From Helichrysum umbraculigerum (Eukaryota > Streptophyta > Magnoliopsida > Asterales > Asteraceae): a stretch of 64,000 nt of DNA. A program made the position numbers and the translations under genes. The first letter of the stretch is position 1, and every line of letters starts with the position of its first letter. Shown here one piece after another: positions 45,541 through 58,350 of the stretch. The notes under the pieces were generated by a model, which saw only the letters and a program-made list of their open reading frames with translations, was not told the DNA's origin and did no database searches. Location of the stretch: the NCBI GenBank assembly GCA_949592205.1, contig CATIUR010000001.1:17747501-17811500 (forward strand), written 5' to 3'.

Positions 45541-46635
45541 ATCAGAACTAGCGTTTAAAAAGTTAAAGAAGCTTTTTTATCCAAAATTACTCAAATGCCC
45601 TTAATCAATACCTTATTGTTTTTTCTTTCTACCCATATGCAGATCGACTCACAGACACACACGTACATATCCTTTGCTTCTTGACCAACAAATATGCCTC
45701 TTTTTTATAAACCAAAATCGATATGTCAAACCTGATTAAAAAGTTGTACTGTGTCAGTTTAATAATAGACGGTTTAGTTTAGTTAAAAGTAAAAAGGATA
45801 TATGGAGGTTTTATGGTTTAAAAATAAATTTTGGGTGACTTTTGACTTGTTCGACTCATTTGACCCACAATGACCCAGATTGTAAAAATGTGACTTGGAT
45901 TGACCGATCCAAGAGAGCTTGCCTGGTGTAACTGCCTCTTGTTTACGTGTCTTGGATTTTGAGTTCCACCTCAAGATGTCCTTATTAGTGAATTTCTTTT
46001 GGCTCAATGTGTGCCTTTTCAACATCATTTGTGTGTCACTTGACCAACAAGGAAACGTCATATACATGCGTCTCGAACCATACATGTTCATGTGTCTTGG
46101 TGAAGTATCATTCAATTGGTTGAAAAAACTAGGAAAAGGATCTTCAAAAGTTTTATTGATCCAAGTGCTACGCCTTTCCCATGAGCCTCTTCTTGTCTGT
46201 TGTAAACTTTTCTTTTGGCTAGTTATGAATTTGAGTTGATAAGAGTTCTAAAGAGATCCTATTGAGAGCACAATTTCAGAGATGTAAGATGTCTTCAAAT
46301 CTAATACATACATCAATCATTTTGATGTTTTATATTTAGAAATTTGACGATTAAAACTCGATATATTCAAATTTAAATTCCATTTCATAATATAATCTTA
46401 TACTCCGTATATCTTATACTTGGTACTCTCATTTTCAATTTTCACTCTATACCTTCGTATCTCAAATCCTAAACCACATATTAGCGACTACCGTTATTGA
46501 GTAATCATCATGAATAATCCATAAAGAACAAACATATTATACGACTATCCCCGAATCACTATTTTATGATTAAACATCGTTTACCTTTGCATATCGCGGA
46601 TATTATGAAAGTAGTAGGCAATTAGTGGAAGAAGT
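45541..46635. other. Spacer with one possible coding remnant
   Basis: About 1.1 kb. Apart from the 45783-46236 minus-strand open stretch I see nothing recognisable. The flanks of this spacer are element ends. Confidence 0.5.
45783..46236 (-). pseudogene. Possible decayed coding fragment, unrecognised
   Basis: Minus-strand frame open for about 150 codons, longer than expected by chance in AT-rich DNA, with a residue mix like coding sequence (RGSWERRSTWINKTFEDPFP, then LNDTSPRHMNMYGSRRMYMT). It is rich in Lys, Arg, Ser and Thr, with no motif I know. No convincing start or splice sites. It may be an exon of a lost gene or chance. Confidence 0.25.
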
Positions 46636-47384
46636 CACTACAAGAAAAAAGGGCTTTTGTGACAGGTCAAAATTCGACACAAAAAGCATAAAAATCGTCA
46701 CTAAGGTGCTTTAGTGACAAAAAATATTTTGTCACTTTTTGTCACTATAGGTCCGTCACAAACTCAAAATAGAGACGGAATGTCAAAGTCATCACTGATT
46801 TATAACAAAAAAAAAATCCATCACTAAACTTGTGACGACAAGTTTCATCACTAATTTTCGTCACTATTTATAAAAAGGCGTCACTAATCATGTTGAGGTA
46901 GAGCACCTTTATATCTGTTTGTGACGAAATATGTCTATCACTAATCGAAAATTAGTCTCAAGTTTCCACGTCACTGATGACATGATATGCTAAGCATAAA
47001 TGATTAAAATTGTCTAAACATATTGTAATACTATTAAAACTCAATGAAATGTGACAATTGATATACAAAATATTGATTTCATTACCGTAATACAAACTCG
47101 ATCAACCTATAATCAACCCCAAAGTCGATAATCCACAATTAAACGATGTATTCCTCTCCAGAAAAAAAAGGGAAATCGTGACAACAAGAAACCTTATCAT
47201 ACCCTCATTTCAACAAGTACTCTATGTTTATATCCTATCCTCGAACATGCTAAAACCATCCGTTTCCAAAAGGATCCAAATGCATTATCTTTCCATTGTA
47301 AACATCATGTCTCCACACCTGCACAATCAATGATCAATATCAGCATACTTAACAAACAAATTATGTATTGGACATAGACCAACT

Positions 47385-47530
47385 CTATTGACTTAGCTTT
47401 ATATGAAGGGAGTTGTGACATTTAACACGATGATATTCTACCAATACAAAACCATCTAGTCTTTTATCTTTAAGCATCGAAAGCAAAGAACTTCTAGCCT
47501 CGTGAAGGTCTTTCGCCATAATCCAGCTGC
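47385..47530 (-). pseudogene. Possible exon remnant in the CACTA element
   Basis: Open minus-strand stretch with coding-like composition (AKDLHEARSSLLSMLKDKRL, then GFVLVEYHRVK). Unrecognised. Its splice sites are uncertain. Confidence 0.25.
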
Positions 47531-48399
47531 AGAATTTCAACAATAATATAATTCCATCTTGAAACAAACGTCAATTTAGAAATGAGAAGAAGCTAGCAAG
47601 TATACTTCCTGAAAACTAAAATCGTCCGAAATTCTAATTTAGCCCACAAGATCAAAATGGTGCACATCCTAGGTCTGTCAAACCTGACCTGTTGTCACCA
47701 GCATACATTTTTACTATTTGTAACTCAAACTTAATTTGAATTACTGCACAACTTGTATACCCGCCATTCTGCCACCTTTAGAGCATAGTAGTCATCTTAC
47801 CAATTAGATTATCTATCACCGTATTTTGCATTCCAAACTGTACCAAACCATCATCAACTAATTCTTTTAACGGATATAGCCATAAAGCCTCTAATAAATA
47901 ATAAATAAAATAAAATAAAATAAAAGTCATGCAAGATGCACATGTTCATCAGAGTACTCATAACAGGTATTTAAAGTTAAAAACTCATATATATTATATT
48001 GACATATAGTACCTTCGCTACCCTTGCGTCAACTTATCAGCATCATGGTTAGCAAATCTCAGTCAATCACCAAGTGCAACCTATCATTAATTTTAAAAAA
48101 ATATATATATTAGACAGGGAAACACGAATCAAGTATGGGCTTTATAACATGTAAAACCTTTTTGGTAAAAAATTGTTTAATCAACAAAAGGATCAATAAG
48201 TTACATAATAAAAAATAATATATAACATATCATGGCATGGCATTAAATATTGTACTATACAATTCCACAATGTACAAGAAAGACTTACATTAGCATCAAA
48301 GTTGTAGCGATTATATCATAAGAGAATTCAAGTAAAAAATTAAATCAAGTTTATTTACTAGAACACATTTAAATTGTGATCATACTAGAACTGAACATA

Positions 48400-48505
48400 C
48401 CTTCAAAAGAATATTCAAGAGCGTCTCACAAGCCAAGTTATAAGACCATTATCCTGGACTGTACCATATCTTCTGAAAGCAGCTTAATCAGGCACTCTAC
48501 ACCTT
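48400..48505 (-). pseudogene. Decayed exon-like segment in the CACTA element
   Basis: Minus strand between an AG acceptor (after TTTTTTATTTGAAG) and a GTATGTTC donor, reading GVECLIKLLSEDMVQSRIMV before in-frame stops. The helical, leucine-rich look recalls repeat proteins, but I do not assign a family. Confidence 0.3.
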
Positions 48506-48885
48506 CAAATAAAAAATTAAATCAAGTTTATTTACATAAAAATAAATCAGTAGGCAACAGAATAGAAGAAAGAAGCAACTGAATTGAAGGGACTACCGTT
48601 TGGTAACAAATAAATGATATTTAGTATCCAAATATTTTACGAAGTAGTTAGAAAATGAAATAACTAACCAATAAAGGAGTTAGCCCCAGGATAGGCTGAA
48701 ATTACAAGATCACTAGAAACCAGCGTGGGAGATAAAATATTAGGATTTTCTTGTAATTCGAATGGATCGTAAGATAAATAACATTTTAACACTAACACGC
48801 AGTGTAAAATCAATAGCTACAAGACTCAAGACTATAATCAAACTCTAACGAGAACATACGAAAAAATAGCTAGAATATAATTAAC

Positions 48886-48967
48886 CTTTATGTGACGACA
48901 GATGTCAAGAAAAGAATAATCACCAAGGTTCATATATGTATTGGCATCAACATACGACATAATAAAC
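48886..48967 (-). pseudogene. 82-bp exon-like segment captured in the CACTA element
   Basis: Acceptor GTTTTTCAG before 48967 and donor AAAG|GTTAAT after 48886 bound an open 27-codon stretch (one leading base, then FIMSYVDANTYMNLGDYSFL and DICRHIK). The composition is that of a real plant exon. Gene of origin not recognised. Confidence 0.4.
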
Positions 48968-50118
48968 CTGAAAAACATAACAATTAGAGATGTAATGATA
49001 TTTAAATCTCAAAAATGTTCTATAGAAAATGTTATAAATGTCATCTTTCTACTCCCACAACTAATAAAATAAAACATAGAAAGAGCCATTGTTCTCAATT
49101 GTCCACAACTATAAACTGCCACAAACCTTTTCGCATGAGATAAAGGATCTAGATTGAAGCCTAAATTCTTTTTTTGTCAAAGCTGTACATAATCCTTCAC
49201 TTCACAGCCACCTTTACTTTTAAACTGATATTTACTATAGCCAATAATTATCATTATCATGACAACTTTTTTACCATCAGTTTCATACTTTGCTGAATCA
49301 CATTACCAAATTCAGGGTATACGCGGATATCAACATGAGGTATATGGTACCAAAACTAGATGTTACTCACCATATAAAGGACTAGCCGAATCAAGAGGTA
49401 GGGCATCAAACAATCTACGTAGAAATGCACTTTAAGGAAATTTCAGCAAAAGATTGTAACACTATATAATTAAGTTTTCATATCATCCGAGACATACCAC
49501 CAAAATCACGAGGACATCAATTATGTAGAAATCGAAAATAAAATGCCTAGGTTGAGCTTGTCATTTTATCAAACACCTGCTGCTCATCCTCTACTACAGT
49601 ACCACATGTAGATCAGTCCAAATTTTTAATTACATAGCATCAAAGTTTAAATACTATTTTCAAGTAGCTATAAGTACAGATCATACATCCATACAAGTAT
49701 ATACATATATACATATAGCAAGAATCACAAAATTACCGCGGATATTAAGGCATGAAATTGAGGGATCACACTCGCAAATAAACTCAAAAGATCGTCACAA
49801 TACGTTGAAATCACAAAAATCACTTGCGTACTTAATCGATGAATTCGATTGCTTTTTGAATCGATTGATTTTTTCAATCCGTTGATCCGTGAGCGATCGA
49901 CTCAAATTAGGGCAGCGATGAAAAAGGAAGAATGAATAAAAATGAGTGGGAGACGTTTGGGCTTTAGACGATCATCCTCTAAAAATGATTCGGGTCGGAT
50001 CAGATCCGCATGCTTTTTCATAAAACCCAAATATATAAGTTGGAGTTATTTTTCAATGCTTTGACAGTTTGACGTTTCCTGCAAACGCAGTTGTTACACA
50101 ACTTGTTTCTAGGGAGCA

Positions 50119-50119
<1 letters not shown>

Positions 50120-50159
<40 letters not shown>

Positions 50160-50175
50160 TGATGATGATGATAAT
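50120..50175. repeat. AAT/GAT trinucleotide microsatellite
   Basis: About 12 AAT units followed by four GAT units, within the CACTA element. Confidence 0.9.
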
Positions 50176-50666
50176 AAAACTAAAAAGAGTATAATTGAAA
50201 ATACTTAACCACGTGACCCCCTCATGAGACTTAATTAATTATGTAAACCACTTATAAAAAAACAAAAATTTAATCAGTTTTTTTTGTCTTTTAAAATATT
50301 CTCTTATCAGTTGCTTAATTAATCATGTGATAAACAATCCTTCATTATTTTTTTAACATGTAACCAACAATAATAAAACAGTGACGCCAAATTTTCGTGA
50401 CTGACATATAAACTCAGTGACAACTCTAATCTCGTCACCGTTATTACATTATTGTGACTAAGTTCAATATCGGCACTGACTTTTCTCACTAATTTTTCCC
50501 GAACACATTCAACGTACAATTTAGTGACCGATTCAATGACAACCGGTAACATCGTCACTAATTAGTGTCGAAATACTTTTCTTGTCACTAACTTCAGCGA
50601 ATAGTCACGCGAAAAAAAGTCGTCACTAAATTTTTGTCACTATAGCCCTTTTTTCTTGTAGTGAGT

Positions 50667-51382
50667 TAAATGATAGTTTATTGTTTCCAAGTGTATTATA
50701 CTTTACCTTTTTAATATTGTATGGGTGTATTTCCAAAACTTTTATTGTACTCCCTCTGTCCAGTTGAAGTATCGACTTTGACTTTATATACAATTTTAAG
50801 AATACCCATTAACTACACTTCTCACTAATTAAATAACATATCTACCAACTAAAGTCTATTTAATTAATTGGTTGTAACATAAAAGTGAACACTTATTTGA
50901 GTCAACCAAAATTTGCAATATGGACACTAGTAAAAAGTGTAATACCCGGACGTTGCCCAAGTTAACGGGCAAAATTTTTATATATTCGTCAATAATTGTT
51001 ATGTTTGAATTTGTATTATCATACACTGTATATGCTAAATTTTTATTTACGACTCAAATTACATAAAAGTAAAGAAAAAAATTAAATAAAGAAAGAATTT
51101 TGCTATTTGTAACCCTAAGGGTTATTATTAAGAGTTACATTAATGCAAAAAATATGGTACATCAGGTTGGTTGAGATTATATTTAGGGGTGGGTGGTTTT
51201 TATTATGGTACAAACATTTTATACGTATATGAATTTCTTATTCATACCCCCTTAGAGCTATGCATAACATTTTTCATAAATTGGAGAAGTTGTAGATAGT
51301 TTGAATATTGTGTAGTCACTATTTTTGTTGTAAAGGTGAAACGGACTATATTTACCTTGTTAAACTAATGATGTAAAATGGT
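50667..51382. other. Spacer with a truncated Stowaway end
   Basis: CTCCCTCTGTCC at 50750-50761, preceded by TA, is the left end of a Stowaway-like MITE, but no right end follows within 300 bp. Otherwise AT-rich, with no ORF. Confidence 0.5.
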
Positions 51383-52138
51383 GGGTTAATTACGTATATC
51401 CTCTTGTTAAACCTCACAAATATCATATTTACCCAAACTAAAATAAAAATATCATATATACCCAAAACATTAATTTAAGATTAATTTTTTAATTATAATA
51501 ATTACAGAGAATTCTTTATAAACTAATTAATTACTATTATACTCTTTATATCATTTCACCGGGGTAAAACCCTTTACCAAAAAAAAAAAAAAAAACTCAC
51601 AAATCTATTACGATACACACGAATTGAAGATCCACTCAGACATCTTGATTCAGAAGGGTAAAAGTCATTGTTGTGATAAAAAAAAAAAGATAAATAAAAT
51701 AATCCTTGCATCCTCCGATGAATCAAATTCATTTTGTGAGTAAATCTACAATTGGCAATTAGCAAACCTTCACAATTATATGCTCCATCTTATGTTTTCA
51801 ATCTGTAGCTTCATTTATTTAAGACTTTTATTGTTTTTGAGCAACACATTTCTTGTATTATTCATTAGAAAAATTATTATAATAATAAAGCAGCAAGGAT
51901 TAAGAACACTTTCGTTGTAGAATTTTGAAGGTTTTAGAAACGATGCAGAGATTTAAAAGGATGAGGATGTATATAGGGGTATAATAGTAATTGAAAAGTT
52001 TATAAAGAATTTTTTGTTTATTTTTATAATTATAATAAATAATTAAATTAGTGTTTTGGGTATATATGATATTTTTATTTTAGTTTGGGTAAATATGATA
52101 TTTGTGAGGTTTAACAAGGGGATATATGTAATTAACCC
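51383..52138. mobile_element. Mutator-like element with long inverted ends
   Basis: 756 bp. Ends GGGTTAATTAC are inverted repeats of about 170 bp (51383-51550 and about 51970-52138), flanked by a perfect 9-bp target duplication TAAAATGGT (51374-51382, 52139-52147). No transposase. The centre has an A-run and no ORF. Confidence 0.9.
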
Positions 52139-52210
52139 TAAAATGGTAGAAAAACAACGTTATTGTGAGCAATAGCAACAAAAATATATAAAGTTGAATG
52201 TCATCATAAC

Positions 52211-52424
52211 GGATGTTGCTAATGTGCACCCCGTGGCACACGTTAAGCTGTATTTAATAAAGTCAAAATTTCTTTAAATATTAACATTTACATTTAATGC
52301 TAATTAATTCAATCTATTATTTTCCTTTTTATGCATATATTAATTAAAAATTCTGTTATATAAGGAAATTACATGTTTATTAAATGCATCTTAACGTGTG
52401 TCACGTGACACATGTTAGCGAAAC
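52211..52424. mobile_element. Short inverted-repeat MITE, superfamily uncertain
   Basis: 214 bp with inverted ends of about 37 bp: GG(A/G)T(G/T)T(T/C)GCTAA at the tips and GGCACACGTTAAG / GACACACGTTAAG inside. No clear target duplication. Confidence 0.6.
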
Positions 52425-53600
52425 CCTTAAATAAATCAAATACTCATATGTCTCAATTTATGGGTGAGCCAAAATTGTGTAAATACATAAATGCACGTGC
52501 AAATTTTAGTGATAACATTATCGTATAACCAAATAATGTTATGTTGGGGAAATTAGGGTGTGATGATAATTTTGAATAATCTTTGAATCGTGTAATCACT
52601 TTCTCAATAAAGTATTTCGCCCCTTTACAGCCTGGATTCACGAAATCTTTAATGGGATAACACAAAGACGACACTTTGATTCTTGGCAGAGAATTCAAAG
52701 CAAAACCAGAGAGAATTAGTGTGTTTGTCGTATGTGTGTATGAGACCAAAACTTTATGTAATGTTCCAGAATTATTTGGCAATTGGCGGGAACCAACTGT
52801 CACATCCTTTCGCGAACCGACGTGACGTTTCACTAAATGATATGATGGCTGTTCGTTTTGGTAGGAAAACGGGTACAAGGGATCCAGATTTAATATAATC
52901 AATATATATTCGTTTTGGCGGGAAAACGGGTACAAGGGATCCAGATTTAATATCCCAACTAGGGGGCTCGGCCCCCTAGACCCCCGCAAGGGGACGCAGC
53001 CCCCTTGACCCCCGCTATTTAGTGGCGGTGTGCAAGTTAGTTTAAACGAGTGTGCACTCCACACTTATCGACTCGTTTTGTAAATTAACATTAATACCCT
53101 TTGGTCTCAAGCAAATCCCAATTACACTAAAATTACCAACACGTTAAACAATATTAAATACTTATATTTTTGAATACTTGTTTTGGGAAATTATTTGGTG
53201 AACATGTGAAAGTGAGAAAGGTACGTAGTTTGAGGGAGTTATCTAAACCGCTTTTTTTTTCATTGGTTTATAATTTATAGCTCGCACCTTAGAAACCGAC
53301 ACTAATAAACTTCCCATAGCCGAAATTATGAATGAAAGACGGTCAGGATTTGAAGACAACGTGATCTAAAGGTTGAGATTCGAAGTCAATGGAATGACGG
53401 TTATGCGACCCCGTGGCAATATATATATAGAATGGGGATGGAAAGAGTATGTAATGACCACAATAGAAGGCAAAGAAAAAAGGAAGTGTACATATAATAG
53501 ACGGGATTAACAAGTTTAACGCATACAATAGACCAAATAACATTACATTCTATTCAATATTACAAGAGCCAAAATATTATACACTTTAAAATAATTAACC
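52425..53600. other. Spacer with a 57-bp tandem duplication and GC-rich block
   Basis: Two copies of a segment containing AAAACGGGTACAAGGGATCC at 52853 and 52910, then a GC-rich stem-loop stretch (52958-53025, GGGGGCTCGGCCCCCT and GCAGCCCCCTTGACCCCC). A 203-codon minus-strand frame spans this but reads repeat sequence. It is not a gene. Confidence 0.55.
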
Positions 53601-54649
53601 CTTAAATAATTACAACTACTTAAACTACTCCCAACGGGCGTCGGTCTGTGGCGTCAATTTTTGATGACGGAACCGACGTCGTTGGCATGATTGCGTCGGC
53701 TTATGCCATCGGTTTATAGCGTCTCTTTTTTGACGGGAACTTACGGAAGCGAGTGGGGCCCGCGAGTTGTATAAACGTTTTTCATTTCCTTTTTTTGTGT
53801 TGATTTGGTTATTTTTTTGGAATGGTTTCTGGCTTTCTGCTGCTGTGTGTGGTTTAACGAAGAAGACGATGATTTGGTGGTATTAGTAGGTTTACAACTT
53901 GCTACACAAAACGAAAGGTTTTGGATTGGGCCTAATTCATGGCCCATATAATGGATCGTGTTTAATTTTTCATTTTTAAAATAAAAACAAACGAATTGTT
54001 ATATTTATTTTTTATAGAAAAGTAAATAAAGATTACATATAAAACTTATTAGTTTTAATTAATGTAATATTTTTAATTTTAATGAATTTTTTTTATTTAA
54101 TTTTGTATATTAAATAAATAAACTAAATAATGTGTGAGGTCCAGAAAAACTGAAGTGATGTTTACTGTTGTCAGTGTAGTGTCAGTTTTGAAAAGTGCTG
54201 ATGTGGCATTGATTTGGCGCAAACTGATGCATCAGTTTATGTCACGGTTGGGAGGGGTCTTAGATTAGTTTGAGCGCCATACACCTCCATACAATTTTGT
54301 TATTAACCATGTGACTGAGGGTTATAGTCAGAAAAATTCATATTATAATTGAAAAATTATTAATAAGAAAGTTTTTTTTTCCTTATTTATTTATTTATAT
54401 TTATATTTTCTATAAAAAAATCATAACATTGTATTAATTATTTTTATTGGGCTTTATAATATTTTTAATAGATTGTTTTTAAAAAAAAGTATGTTTTTAT
54501 AAAATAAATTATTTATTAAAACATTTTTATTTTTATAAAAATACATTTTATTTATTAAAAATACTTTTTTAATAAATACATGTTTGTAAAAAAATAAATG
54601 AAGACTATTTAAAAAAAAAAGTGTTTATATATATATATATAAATTGTTT
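53601..54649. other. Spacer, possibly containing an unclassified MITE
   Basis: CTCCCAACGGGCG at 53624 and its loose inverted match near 54246-54260 (TTGGGAGGGG) may be ends of an element of about 640 bp, with TGGCGTCAATTTTTGA and similar words inside. No target duplication found. The rest is AT-rich. Confidence 0.3.
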
Positions 54650-54943
54650 CTAAATCACTATTTTTTGAATACTTGATGAGTAGTTTTTTTTCTTCCAAAA
54701 TTTTAGCTTTGAAGATATCAAATTGATAATAGAGACTTAAAAATGGTTTACTTGATATTAGTTCTCGGGTTGACGTGGAGACATTTAAAGAGATGTTATG
54801 TGTTCGATTCCTAACATTTTTGTACTTTTCTTTTATTAATTTCTTTTAATTAGAGTTTCCGAACATAATTTTAAAGGTTTATAGTTTGAAAATGTATATT
54901 AACATTTAGCAACTTGCTAAATCACTTTTCTTTGAATAGTTGA

Positions 54944-54986
<43 letters not shown>

Positions 54987-55183
54987 GTTTGAGGATATCA
55001 AATTGATAATAGAGACTTAAAAACGGTTTACTTGATAGTAGTTCACTGGTTGACATTGAGACATTTAAAGAGATGTTATGTGTTCGATTATAACATTTTT
55101 GTACTTTTCTTTTATTATTTTCATTTAATTATAGTTTCCGAGCATAATTGTTAAGGCTTATAGTTTGAAAGTGTATGCAAATG
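54650..55183 (+). repeat. Tandem duplication, unit about 267 bp
   Basis: Two copies (54650-54916, 54917-55183), each with CTAAATCACT, ATATCAAATTGATAATAGAG, ACATTTAAAGAGATGTTATG and TTTGTACTTTTCTTTTATTA in the same order. A TA microsatellite has expanded in the second copy (about 54948-54984). Confidence 0.88.
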
Positions 55184-56289
55184 TACACGTCTTACTATTG
55201 TATGTATTCAAGTTTTAAAATGTCTTTTGTATACATTAACAATTTTAAATGGGAATACCAGCAGTTCATAGTGCTCATATGTGACAACAATATAGTTACA
55301 TTAGCGAAAGAAATATGCTAAATAAAGTTTCAAACAACGCAATTGTGAACATAATCAGCTGTTAAATCATAGTTCAAGAGGGTAAAGCTCATCCATTCGT
55401 TTGGAGAGACTTGGTAAGAGAAATTGAACTTTTCATGTTCCTTTAACTGAGGGTAATTAGTAGGTCTATTTTATCTTTAACATCTAAGGGAGTTTGAAAT
55501 TTACGTAGTATATACTTTGCAAATTATAAACTGTTGCTTTATTTTAAGGTGATCATCAATTTTCTATTTTCTTCTAGGTTGGAAAATCAAGATTCGGAAA
55601 ATGATTGCTAGATGAGTTCATGATCTTTTCGATAATTTTGAATTTACATAGTATTGGTAGTTTAATGAAGAAATGTTTGCTGAATCTTTTCATGATGTGT
55701 ATCAAATTTGTTATGCAAAAATTTACAATATATGATGTGTGTTAAATAAATGTCTTATTGGTTATTGACTCGTTCTTATATCATAAAGTGAACATGTGAA
55801 TGAGATTTGCTAGAAGAACAACTGGGACACAAGATTTCTAATACGATTAATGAAGCATATGATTATAATGTTTTTAAACACAAGGACATTGTAAAAGCTT
55901 TAATGGCATTTCAATCAAGGGTTAAAGATATTCAAGCACATTGTTTTACTTGACCAAGTGAGAAAGTTGTAACTCTTAATAGTTATAATTAGATAGCAAT
56001 GAATGGCTCAAGTGTATGTAAATAATTGGTTGCATTATCAACTAATGAAATTGATGCAAATGCACTATACAATTTTAGATCCAAAATCAACATTGCATTA
56101 ATCTAAATTATTTCAGTTATACACATATTCGTTGATATAATCAAAACAATATGGTTCATAAAACTTTCATTGGTAAAAAAGAATAAAAGAGATCAAATCT
56201 AATTCAAGTGAGAATTTCATATTTCACATCGAAATATGAAATTACAAAATTATGACCGATTATTTTGAAGTGCAATTGGTAGTTTGATG
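55184..56289. other. Spacer, no supported feature
   Basis: AT-rich. A short open stretch near 55820-55955 (EAYDYNVFKHKDIVKALMAF) has coding-like composition but no start, partner exon or recognisable family. Confidence 0.4.
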
Positions 56290-56298
56290 TACAATGTA

Positions 56299-58003
56299 GG
56301 GTTAAATGTCTGTAAATGTATTGAACTTGTCACAAAATCCTATTGTATGTATCCAACTTTTAAAAGTCATATTGTGTGTATCGAACTTACTAATTATTCC
56401 TATTGTATGTATTCATTAACACTAATGACGTTTGACTGGTCATAAGCATCCTACGTGTCATTTTCATCCTACGTGTCACTGCCACGTAAGCTCCACGTCA
56501 TCAAAAGTTTGATACATTTTTCGGATCATCTTCAATTTTCCGGCGACCACCATTTTTTCCGGCGACCCATCTTTCTTCGTATTATTGTCCGTACAAGAAC
56601 CACCATTTTTTCCGGCGACCCATCTTTCTGAGTAACAAACTTGTACGTCGGAAAAAATGGTGGTTCTTGTACGGACAATAATACAACAAGTTTCCTCCCA
56701 TAAAACTAATCAGGTTGGTACCTACGTATATTAGCAGATAAGTGCTCTAAATTAAGCAATCACGAAAGACGGTCAAGAGGTAGTTGTTAAATTCTAATTC
56801 TGAAGTTTGATTCTCTTTATTGTTTTAAGGGATCCCAATCTATATATATGTATGTAAGCATTGCATTAATGATGTATAGGTTTGTTACTTGAGTAGGTAG
56901 TACCTTGATGTTCTTTTCATAAACTGTATAGACCAGTTGGGAGTCTAGTGTTGTACCTGACTAGGAATAGGCTTATCTGCATTAGATATATGTTAACTAA
57001 TGTAGAGATGTGTACATTGTTAAATATGATGTTGAAGGAAATATGAACAAAAAGAAGCTGACATATATTTAGTCAATTGGGGAAGCACTAGAGATGAAAT
57101 ATCTAGTTAGTGCTTTGGAGTTTTCACTTACTAGTTATGGTGCTAAAATCACTTGACTGTAGATAGGGTCATGACCATTATAGTTAGTAACACTGTAACA
57201 ACTCTTTCTTAACAATGAAACTCTATAATATCAGTCTATTATAATTTCAACGTTAATTAGATGTCATTTCCTTTTTAGTGTTACCTACTATGCAAGGATT
57301 ACCAAGAAACTTTAGCATGCTAGTGGTACCTTGTTTGGGTTCTATTTGAAAGGTTTGTCTCATGAATTGGACTTGAACTCGCTATTGCTCATACATGCGA
57401 GATGATCCTATCGTAGTAATCTTGCTATAGTAGTGCACTGGATAAGGTTTGGACGTCCGACATGTAGATATCATATCGTATTTTTGCTACACTAAAGATA
57501 CAATACTTTGCATTTTGAAACTTAGGAATGAATGTATAGGATGATGTTGGATGATTAATAAAACAATATGTGATGTCTTTCTGTATAATTGTTATACATT
57601 TTGGTTTCAGTGTCCAAAGTTCACTTTTAGCTAAGTAGATACTGGGATTTGTCACTTTATTGTACGTCGGAAAAAATGGTGGTTCTTGTACGAACAAAAA
57701 TACGAAGAAAGATGGGTCGCCGGAAAAAATGGTGGTCGCCGGAAAAAATGGGTCGCCGGAAAATTGAAGATGATGATCCGAAAAATGTATCGAACTTTTG
57801 ATGACGTGGAGTTTACATGGCAGTGACACGTAGGATGAAAATGACACATAGGATGCTTATGACTGGTCAAACGTCATTAGTGTTAATGAGTACATACAAT
57901 AGGAATAATTAGTAAGTTCGATACACACAATAGGACTTTTAGAAGTTGGATACATACAATAGGATTTTGTGACAAGTTCAGTACATTTACAGACATTTAA
58001 CCC
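56299..58003. mobile_element. Mutator-like element with about 350-bp inverted ends
   Basis: 1705 bp. Ends GGGTTAAATGTCTGTAAATG are inverted repeats of roughly 350 bp (56299-56650, 57657-58003), nearly identical, flanked by a perfect 9-bp duplication TACAATGTA (56290-56298, 58004-58012). TTTTTTCCGGCGACC words repeat near the inner edges and form a further hairpin at 56590-56700. The unique centre (56710-57650) has no ORF. A 140-codon minus-strand frame lies mostly in the end repeat. Confidence 0.93.
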
Positions 58004-58012
58004 TACAATGTA

Positions 58013-58350
58013 TTATCTATCATCTCTCACCTTCAGTTACAAAGTTAGAAAGGTTTATTGTTTTCTAAATTTTACAAATGTTTTTTCACATCAGCTTTAT
58101 GAACTTTTATTCTTATTGAAGTTTTGAGAAAATATGAGCAATTCTTCAAAGTTATACCGAATACTATTTTTTTTTTTTATAAATCTGCCCCTCTTTTGTA
58201 TTAGGTTTTAAAATAAAGATGGGAAAGAGAATTTGAAAGTTATTGTATGGCCACTTTGCACACAAAGTACCTTCAACTTTTGGTGTCCAATATTGGTGAT
58301 CAAATGGTTTTAACACATGATAAATAGTACCTAGAAATCGAATTGATTAA
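58013..58350. other. Short spacer
   Basis: AT-rich, no ORF. The last five bases ATTAA are the target duplication of the following solo LTR. Confidence 0.6.

Larger units (their letters stand above)
46636..50663. mobile_element. CACTA element, non-autonomous
   Basis: 4028 bp with ends CACTACAAGAAAAAAGGGCT on both sides as inverted repeats and a 3-bp target duplication AGT (46633-46635, 50664-50666). Subterminal regions (46660-46990, 50380-50640) are packed with TCACTA/TAGTGAC words, the transposase-binding repeats typical of CACTA. No TnpA- or TnpD-like ORF is visible. The interior contains exon-like sequence. Confidence 0.93.

Noticed and set aside
52453..53064. 203-codon minus-strand open frame
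   Set aside because: It reads through a 57-bp tandem duplication (giving a repeated LDPLYPFS segment) and a GC-rich stem-loop block. No domain, start context or splice structure was seen.
53624..54260. Possible MITE with CTCCCAAC ends
   Set aside because: The end match is only about 8 bp and no target duplication was found. Kept only as a note in the spacer.
57425..57847. 140-codon minus-strand ORF
   Set aside because: It lies largely in the inverted end of the Mutator-like element, and its repeated FFPAT/FSGDP words come from the CCGGCGACC repeats.
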